Shown: piece after piece, positions 25,133 through 29,951 of the stretch | Layout: every line of letters starts with the position of its first letter | Numbering within the stretch: the first letter of the stretch is position 1 | From: a virus | DNA length: 29,951 nt | Direction: 5' to 3' (one strand) | IMG/VR virus record: IMGVR_UViG_3300001676_000015 | Location: 1-29,951 of that record | Notes under the pieces: model-generated | The model's database searches: none | The model's input: only the letters and a program-made list of their open reading frames with translations | Told to the model about the DNA's origin: nothing | Position numbers and translations under genes: made by a program

Positions 25133-27097
25133 GTATTCGCTCCTCTTTAGGAAAAGGTTTCTCCGTTGGCTTAGAACTCCCCCACGGTTGGTAGACCTGT
25201 CAAGATCGCCAATACCGTCAATAGTAACAGATAATATGTGCGTAGCAGCCGATATATAGGGTCCATTTGGGAATCCCGTTAGTGGCTGTACCAGTATAGG
25301 GGCGTTATCCTGGTCAATCAAGTAGTGGACGTAGAACGACCCGATTATCGACCTGGACGGCGAGATTACAATCTCCGGTATCGTTGTATCTTGAAGATCC
25401 AGATCCTGGACAGCGGATAGGATAGCACGAGTGCCTGTAAACGTCACATCTGCGGCTGCGTCTGACAACTCAAGGATCTGTCCTGCAACTAGTATGGGAC
25501 TCGAAGCCTGGACTACGATGGCCTGGTCGTTGTCTTGCAAAAACCAAGTAGTCCCAAATGACGATTCCGGTGTTGAGGTTAGTATCGGGAGGAAAACAAC
25601 TACGCCATTCCTGACGGTAAAGGCCAACGCCTGGACTGTGATGGTCTCTGCGTTGTCTTGCAAAATGCCGATGGACGTTATTTGCGCTGTCCCTGTCGGA
25701 GGAGCGTTAATCTGCACCTTGGCAGACCCTGAACTGGATGGGCCAAAGACCAAGTTGAGGATCTTGAAACGTCTGAGCGTTGGTACGTTGGGGAAGATGT
25801 CTATGGTCCTGGCAGTGTCTCCCAGACTGTGCGTCTGGACGGCAGACAGAACCCCACTACTACTTACGGATACAGAGTCAGATCCTGACAGAGAATGTTG
25901 AGAAATAGCAGAAATAATGCCGGAGTTGTTCACCCGAACAAAGTTAGGTGTGTCGGCTAGTTCATGTGTCTGAACATCCGTGAGGGTGCCAGAAGTTGTC
26001 ACTGATACGGCGGTGGCTGTGTCCGCTAGGCCGTGCGTCTGAACCGCAGTTAGGCTACCTGTAGTGGTGACAGATACTGGGCTGGCCGTGTCTGCTAGGT
26101 CGTGCGTCTGAACCGCAGTAAGGCTACCGGAGGTAGTAACACGGACAAAGTTGGGTGTGTCGGCTAGATCATGTGTCTGAACCGCAGTCAAGTCGCCTGT
26201 AGTGGTCACAAGAACAGGGCTGGCTGTGTCCGCTAGACTTAGTTCTGATACAACAGTTAGGCTACCAGAGGTGGTAACTAATACCGGGGTCGCTGTGTCT
26301 GCAAGGTCTAGATCCTGAACAGCAGTCAGGCTGCCTGTGGTGGTAATGGATATGGGGCTGGCTGTGTCTGCTAGGGAATGGACACCTGAGGAGGTGATGG
26401 ACCCGGAGGTGGTCACAAGAACAGGGCTGGCTGTGTCCCGCAGACCTAGATCCTGAACAGCAGTTAGTGTAGCCCGTGTTTGGGTTACGGCCACCGCAGT
26501 CGCTGTATCGGCAAGTGAGTGTGTGGTCGTCGCTGAAGCAGAGGTAAGCGTACAGGCTTGTTCAGCGTTCAGGGTGCCGGTGTTGTCGTTCCACCACTTG
26601 GCACGGAACTCGTAGGTGACACCCGAACCTGTTGCAGACCCCATACCCAGTGCAAAGTGGACCTCAGTCCACCCCTCATCACATTCAACATCGAAGTCGA
26701 GGCGGTTTGACGTCTCGTGCTGCCTACCAGATGCTACATAACCAGAGGGGATGCCGCTAGAGGGGGCTGTGGTGACGTACATAAGGCTAGTCACAGGTTC
26801 GTCATGCACGCACACTGTGTTGGGGGTTATGTATGGGCCAGCAACGGTGCTTGACATTGCTACGTTAGACCAGCCAGTCCCGCCACCTCGCACACGTGCT
26901 TGCAACCTGCACGCCCCGTTACGTTTGTCCCCGTCCTTGAAGACATCGCCCTCGTCCTTGGCTGCTGTGCAGAATGTGACGAGTTCAGACGTGGAGGTTA
27001 GGGTGTAGTCAGCGTCCTCTGCAACGCCGCTGATCTGTCCAGGCTTGCCAGCCAGACCAGTGGGCATCCGTATCCATGCACCTGCCTGAGCGACCAT
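24500..27097 (-). CDS. Repeat-array virion protein fused in frame to tail tubular protein A
   Basis: One open frame of 865 residues; the ATG follows an AGGGG. Residues 1-192 look like a beta-sandwich domain. Residues 193-422 are ten 22-24-residue repeats of the form H-x-L-A-D-T-A-x-x-V-x-V-T-T-x-G-x-L-T-A-V-Q, followed by a partial eleventh unit and degenerate copies to about 650. Residues 656-865 are tail tubular protein A (MAVEDIWNIGLTQLGVG at its start, then WDDFRQQFISDHAWN, FSLPSDYIRAL). In T7 the adaptor (gp11, 196 residues) stands alone and binds the tail fibres, so a fused repeat domain would place twelve copies around the collar. An internal start may also make the adaptor alone. Confidence 0.8.
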   Translation of the reverse strand: MVAQAGAWIRMPTGLAGKPGQISGVAEDADYTLTSTSELVTFCTAAKDEGDVFKDGDKRNGACRLQARVRGGGTGWSNVAMSSTVAGPYITPNTVCVHDEPVTSLMYVTTAPSSGIPSGYVASGRQHETSNRLDFDVECDEGWTEVHFALGMGSATGSGVTYEFRAKWWNDNTGTLNAEQACTLTSASATTTHSLADTATAVAVTQTRATLTAVQDLGLRDTASPVLVTTSGSITSSGVHSLADTASPISITTTGSLTAVQDLDLADTATPVLVTTSGSLTVVSELSLADTASPVLVTTTGDLTAVQTHDLADTPNFVRVTTSGSLTAVQTHDLADTASPVSVTTTGSLTAVQTHGLADTATAVSVTTSGTLTDVQTHELADTPNFVRVNNSGIISAISQHSLSGSDSVSVSSSGVLSAVQTHSLGDTARTIDIFPNVPTLRRFKILNLVFGPSSSGSAKVQINAPPTGTAQITSIGILQDNAETITVQALAFTVRNGVVVFLPILTSTPESSFGTTWFLQDNDQAIVVQASSPILVAGQILELSDAAADVTFTGTRAILSAVQDLDLQDTTIPEIVISPSRSIIGSFYVHYLIDQDNAPILVQPLTGFPNGPYISAATHILSVTIDGIGDLDRSTNRGGVLSQRRNLFLKRSEYMAVEDIWNIGLTQLGVGQVTGQVDGTAQAKLIDAVWDDFRQQFISDHAWNGCKTTAVLTALVDSDFQDSTRWSNVFSLPSDYIRALALNGHPNQPKSSEEVQWEIEIVANTAATPVKTRCLVTNQATAKLEYVFDVGDAYIHLLSPAMRHAAGLGLAAFVGANFGKSASEIALIEQKYREALLKAKGIDGQESSGRYFSSTALVDVRYRG
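25787..26521 (-). repeat. 69-bp tandem coding repeat array (10 units plus a partial)
   Basis: Ten units of about 69 bases (23 residues; one 24, one 22) and a partial eleventh, read on the - strand. The + strand shows recurring CTGAACCGCAGT and GGCTGTGTC blocks at 69-base spacing, for example at 25970, 26039, 26108 and 26177. Units share H/L-x-L-A-D-T-A and G-x-L-T-A-V-Q. Two units carry the variant DTPNFVRV, showing unit-level duplication. There are no spacers and the reading frame is kept, so this is a protein repeat. Confidence 0.9.
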
Positions 27098-27106
27098 TGA
27101 AAGCCC

Positions 27107-27550
27107 CTACCCACAGGTTATTACGAGATCCCCCGCAGCAATCTGTACTGTATCTCCCGTAGTTACAACAGCCGAAGAGTCCCACGTGCCAGAGATAATC
27201 CGGTTGCTGTCGGCCACCCCAGCAAGGTTAGCGGCGATATGGATTGCATACCCGACTATTGTTCCCCAGGCCGGTGAGGTGGTGGCACTTGCGGTGAATG
27301 TTATAACCCCAACATTTGTCAGTGTCGCCCCAGTGGTGTCTTCAGCAGTGGAACTTGTTGGTCCCCAGGTCACCAGTGTTGGATCGTAGTTTTGTCCAAG
27401 ACACTCCGTACCACCAGTGCCGTCGTCGCCGGGTTCTGCGCCAGTATACAACGATATGAAGCACGTGCTGTTCGCCAGGATACCAGCACTGCTGCCCCGT
27501 AAAACTGCGTTCAAGAATGCGCTCTCCCCGATATCGGTTGCGCCAGCCAT
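27107..27550 (-). CDS. Small virion-type beta protein
   Basis: A 147-residue protein with its ATG in a TAATG overlap and a very strong GAGGGAGGA ribosome-binding site. Beta-rich, with AFLNAVLRGSS, FISLYTGAEPGDDGTGG, VTWGPTS, ITFTASATTSPAWGTIVGYAIH, and a GDTVQIAAGDLVITCG end. This S/T-L-[YH]-T-x-x-P-G-D and WGT-[IV]-x-x-[WY]-x-I pattern is common in small phage tail-fibre-like or head-accessory proteins encoded near the capsid. It is probably exposed on the particle; an exact role is not assigned. Confidence 0.7.
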   Translation of the reverse strand: MAGATDIGESAFLNAVLRGSSAGILANSTCFISLYTGAEPGDDGTGGTECLGQNYDPTLVTWGPTSSTAEDTTGATLTNVGVITFTASATTSPAWGTIVGYAIHIAANLAGVADSNRIISGTWDSSAVVTTGDTVQIAAGDLVITCG

Positions 27551-27996
27551 TAGTCCTCCCTCACTTTGAATCTGTTTACCGGCAAAATGAACTCTTCGTC
27601 CACGGCTATAAGCCGAGTGTCGTCGAACGCCTCCCAGTATAGCAGGTTACCATCCGCAGAAGCGTCCCAAATCCCAATACCCAGAACTACCAAATCGACC
27701 CAGGTGGCTGCATTTGACGTTGTCCACGATATGGTTGCTTCGTTTGACCGGAACCGCAAGTTGCCCTCTGTCTGAAGGGCCGACCAGTACGGATCACCCG
27801 CTCCGGCGTTGGGATACACACGTATACGATCCGTCCCGTCACCGTCCCACTCTTCGCTAGGCAGTATGCCAGCAGCACTGTCGCCCGTTGGGAGTGTCTT
27901 GAACAAGTTGACCCATGTTTCGGGGAAGCCAGCGGCTGAAACTCCAGTTAGCATGGATAGAACCCTATCACACAGAAACTGAGTCTTTCCAGCCAC
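27550..27996 (-). CDS. Small virion-type protein, GIWD type
   Basis: A 148-residue protein starting with GTG (GGGGAGG upstream), directly after the capsid gene. Features: VNLFKTLPTGD, TDRIRVYPNAGAGDPYWSAL, then VVLGIGIWDASADGNLLYWE and a FILPVNRFKVRED end. It is clearly related to the C-terminal half of the 206-residue protein at 4560-5180 and shares the general plan of the 147-residue neighbour. Place after the major capsid protein fits a head decoration or head-tail accessory protein, but no specific function is supported. Confidence 0.7.
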   Translation of the reverse strand: MAGKTQFLCDRVLSMLTGVSAAGFPETWVNLFKTLPTGDSAAGILPSEEWDGDGTDRIRVYPNAGAGDPYWSALQTEGNLRFRSNEATISWTTSNAATWVDLVVLGIGIWDASADGNLLYWEAFDDTRLIAVDEEFILPVNRFKVRED

Positions 27997-28014
27997 GGGC
28001 CTCCCCTAACATCG

Positions 28015-29287
28015 CTAGTCAGCGCAAGGAATGACGATCATCTGCTTCGGGTCCATGCGTGCGGCACCCAGTCCGAAGTTGTGGTAACACTGCAAGGAGT
28101 ATCCACGTTGTGGAATCTCATCAAAGCGTACAGTCACATCATTGGTCATTCCGAAGACACCAGCAGACTCTGCGTACATGTATGCGTAGTGTCCAGTGCT
28201 TGTGGTGAATGTGCTACCGGACGATCCAGTAAGAATGGTCTCGCCACGAGTGATTTGGTTACACACACGGAACGAAACACCCAGGAAGTCAACCGGCTGA
28301 CCGCTCTGCAATGGACGCAACGCATTGTAGTCAGCACTGGTGTACTGAGCCTCATGCATCATGTTCACAACGTCAGCGGGAGATACCACGCAGTGGATCT
28401 TTGTTCCTTGCGGAAGACCCCCTGTATGGAGAACCTGAAGACCAATGAGAACCTTTCTCATGTGGAATCCAGTCGAGGCAAGGCCACTTGCATTCTCAGT
28501 CAGCAATGCGGGCCAAACAGCAGTGGAAGCAGCGTCAACCACATTGTCCAGCACCTGTCTGCTCTGTTGACTCAGTGGTGCAAGATCACCGAGGATGATG
28601 TGCTGGCAACCGTTCTCACCAGCAGCAGAGGCGTTGGCATCGACCGCTGCACCCAGTGTTCCAGTGATGTTGTTTCCAGCAGCACTTGCTATACTGGGAG
28701 CAGTATCATTCAGCGCATCGGCCTCTGCTAATGTAGCCCCGTAGTTGAGATCGGTATCCTTGCGGAACCCTTGGAGGAACTTGCGCCTAGCAACATTCCC
28801 GCCATCAGAAGAGACTACGTCTGACTGCAACAACGTGCCGTTGACCGTTGAATCTTCAATCAATGCAGCCAGAATCACGTCGTCCTTTTTGCGGTTGAAT
28901 GCAGCGACCACGTTCTGTGCGTATTGACCATCGGGGCGAACCGCACTCGTCACGGGGATCAAACAGTTCGGCGTACTCCCAGAACTCAGGCACAACTGTC
29001 CTGCGCTCGACCGCTGTCATCTCGTAGTTGATGTCGCCGTCTCCCGTGTTGTTGCCGTACTGCTGACCACGATCACGCTGAACGAGGTCTACACCCTTGT
29101 AGGAATCAAGGTTCAGTGGGTCGCCTTGCAGTTGCTCAAGCAACAACGTGTCGCTCAACACAGACTCAGTGGTCTGAGTTTTCAAACGAATCATGTCACT
29201 GTAAGCCTCTTTGAAAAGACCTACATAGTTATCAAACTCTCCTGTACTGGTTCCAGGCCAGGAGGATCCAGAGGTTGGGTAAGCCAT
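28015..29287 (-). CDS. Major capsid protein, split across two frames
   Basis: The ATG at 29285-29287 has AAAGGAG eight bases upstream. Frame one encodes MAYPTSGSSWPGTSTGEFDN and continues to RRTVVPEFWEYAELFDPRDE; the sequence then continues only in the +1 frame, as SAVRPDGQYAQNVVAAFNRK and KDDVILAALIEDS, to a TAG at 28015. The W-E-[WY]-x-[DE]-L-[IF]-D ... Y-x-x-N-x-x-x-A-x-x-R-x-K-D-D-V-I pattern is that of podovirus major capsid proteins. The two parts make one protein of about 423 residues. The frame change lies near 28940-28960; it may be a programmed +1 shift at CCC-C, a sequencing indel or a real mutation. Neither part alone would be a functional capsid protein. Confidence 0.85.
28946..28960 (-). 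other. Frame-change site in the capsid gene
   Basis: On the - strand the sequence is GATCCCCGTGACGAG. Reading GAT CCC, then skipping one C, then GTG ACG joins the two capsid frames. CCC-N is a known +1-prone proline context. Alternatively, reading the 8-base GTGACGAG (28953-28946) twice would join DPRDE to VTSAVRPD, which fits my memory of the family spacing better and would imply a lost copy of an 8-base direct repeat. Confidence 0.5.
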
Positions 29288-29325
29288 TGAATGGCTCCTT
29301 TCGACAAAAGTTTAGTCTCTTGTCG
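29282..29325 (-). promoter_or_regulatory. Two hairpins in the leader of the capsid gene
   Basis: On the - strand a 9-pair stem (CGACAAGAG with CTTTTGTCG, one G-U) spans 29302-29325, just before the AAAGGAG ribosome-binding site. A second 6-pair stem, AGCCAT/ATGGCT with a three-base loop, spans 29282-29296 and contains the ATG. The first could protect or process the mRNA 5' end; the second could moderate initiation. No U-tract follows, so a simple terminator is unlikely. Confidence 0.35.
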
Positions 29326-29463
29326 GAAGGTTGTCCGTACCCACGGGCCTCCCTTGGCAACTACGTATGCCCCACACAGCAGTCTTTCCTGCGGTCAACC
29401 CGGCCCGTAGGTTATCGAGTGCCCGTTATTATCACCCATGGTGACGAATGTAGAGCGGGTTGC

Positions 29464-29951
29464 CTAGAAACTATACTTAGGCTGTAGCCTTGGGTCAGCA
29501 GCCCCAGTGTACCCGGCCTCCGATAGTTTAGCAAACAGCGTGTAGTACTCCTGCGTAACCTTTTCGTTTGCAGGGTTATGCCTGTCTGCGAACTCATCGC
29601 CCTTGAGGATCTCACGTATCCGTGCTGCTGCCTCACGCATTTCGTTTTCCGGGTCCGAAGCAGCCTCGCCGGTGTCTGGTGACGAATCGTCTGCCATTAG
29701 ATTTCCAACCTCTCGTAAAAGTTCGTATGCTTGTGGATTTTTCAGGTCCAGTGAGTTTACCATGTCGCTCAGTGCTTCATTCTTCGTCAGGTGGTCCCGA
29801 CCCCTTTTCGCTAACTCCAGGTACTCTTCGTACTTTGAACCGTAGGTTGCCTGTAAGTGAGTGTGTCCTTCCTCCAGCGACTTCTTCGCCAGACCCTCCA
29901 GTCCCTCGTTTGCCGCCTTCTGGGCTGCCACAAATGCATCCCACTGAGTCT
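29464..29951 (-). CDS. Scaffolding protein, N-terminus outside the window
   Basis: The frame is open to the right edge (TQWDAF precedes the first GTG at 29931), so the gene is partial; its TAG is at 29464-29466. The visible 162 or so residues contain LQATYGSKYEEYLELAKRG, then LDLKNPQAYELLREVGNLMA, an acidic linker (DDSSPDTGEAASDPENE) and a C-terminal EILKGDEFADRHNPANEKVT with YYTLFAKLSEAG. The acidic, helical layout and the DPEFxDxxHPxH-like segment near the end are typical of phage capsid scaffolding proteins. Location just before the major capsid protein agrees. It should guide procapsid assembly and then leave. Confidence 0.65.
   Translation of the reverse strand, partial: TQWDAFVAAQKAANEGLEGLAKKSLEEGHTHLQATYGSKYEEYLELAKRGRDHLTKNEALSDMVNSLDLKNPQAYELLREVGNLMADDSSPDTGEAASDPENEMREAAARIREILKGDEFADRHNPANEKVTQEYYTLFAKLSEAGYTGAADPRLQPKYSF

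Noticed and set aside
25787-26521. Regular 69-base repeats considered as a CRISPR array
   Set aside because: There are no spacers, the period is an exact multiple of three, and the repeats keep one long reading frame.
29386-29430. A 14-codon frame (MGDNNGHSITYGPG) before the capsid gene
   Set aside because: It has no ribosome-binding site, is very short and is not coupled to a neighbour.
29300-29463. A phage or sigma-70 promoter in the gap between scaffold and capsid genes
   Set aside because: TTGACC and TTGCCA elements are present on the - strand, but no -10-like box lies at 16-18 bases, and no motif recurs elsewhere in the window as a phage-polymerase promoter would.

Overview
The window reads as part of a tailed-phage genome with a short-tailed (T7-like, podovirus) virion. 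The key evidence is a leftward run of virion genes in T7-like order: scaffold, major capsid protein, tail tubular A, tail tubular B, a small internal virion protein, then two very large internal (ejection) proteins. A possible unimolecular spanin (lipobox plus C-terminal membrane segment) suggests a Gram-negative host. No host genes, rRNA, tRNA, insertion sequence or CRISPR array were seen. Terminase, portal, polymerase and a recognisable endolysin are absent and may lie outside the window.

Layout. Bases 1-4455 are on the + strand and hold an early or regulatory and recombination module: a partial unknown gene, a GP88-like cysteine-containing protein, two adjacent XRE-type HTH regulators, a 51-residue membrane protein, a YqaJ/lambda-type exonuclease, an unknown acidic protein and an ERF-type single-strand annealing protein. 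A strong nested inverted repeat at 4463-4534 separates this operon from the convergent structural operon.

Bases 4560-29951 are all on the - strand and read right to left. The order is scaffold (partial), major capsid protein (interrupted by a frame change), two small virion-type proteins, a 23-residue-repeat protein fused in frame to tail tubular A, tail tubular B, a gp14-like protein, a 1551-residue internal protein and a 3301-residue internal protein. Next come a holin-like protein, a possible u-spanin, a lysine-rich protein, a 24-residue polybasic peptide and a third small virion-type protein. Junctions are tight (many TAATG, ATGA or TTGA overlaps), so this looks like one translationally coupled late operon.

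The most unusual signals are: (1) two successive segments with tyrosine-recombinase catalytic-box patterns embedded in the 3301-residue virion protein; (2) the repeat-array/tail-adaptor fusion, with a strong internal Shine-Dalgarno and ATG exactly where a free adaptor of normal size would begin; (3) the capsid gene split between two frames at a CCCC run; (4) polybasic proteins beside the lysis genes. Family assignments come from pattern recognition of the translated sequences, not database searches.
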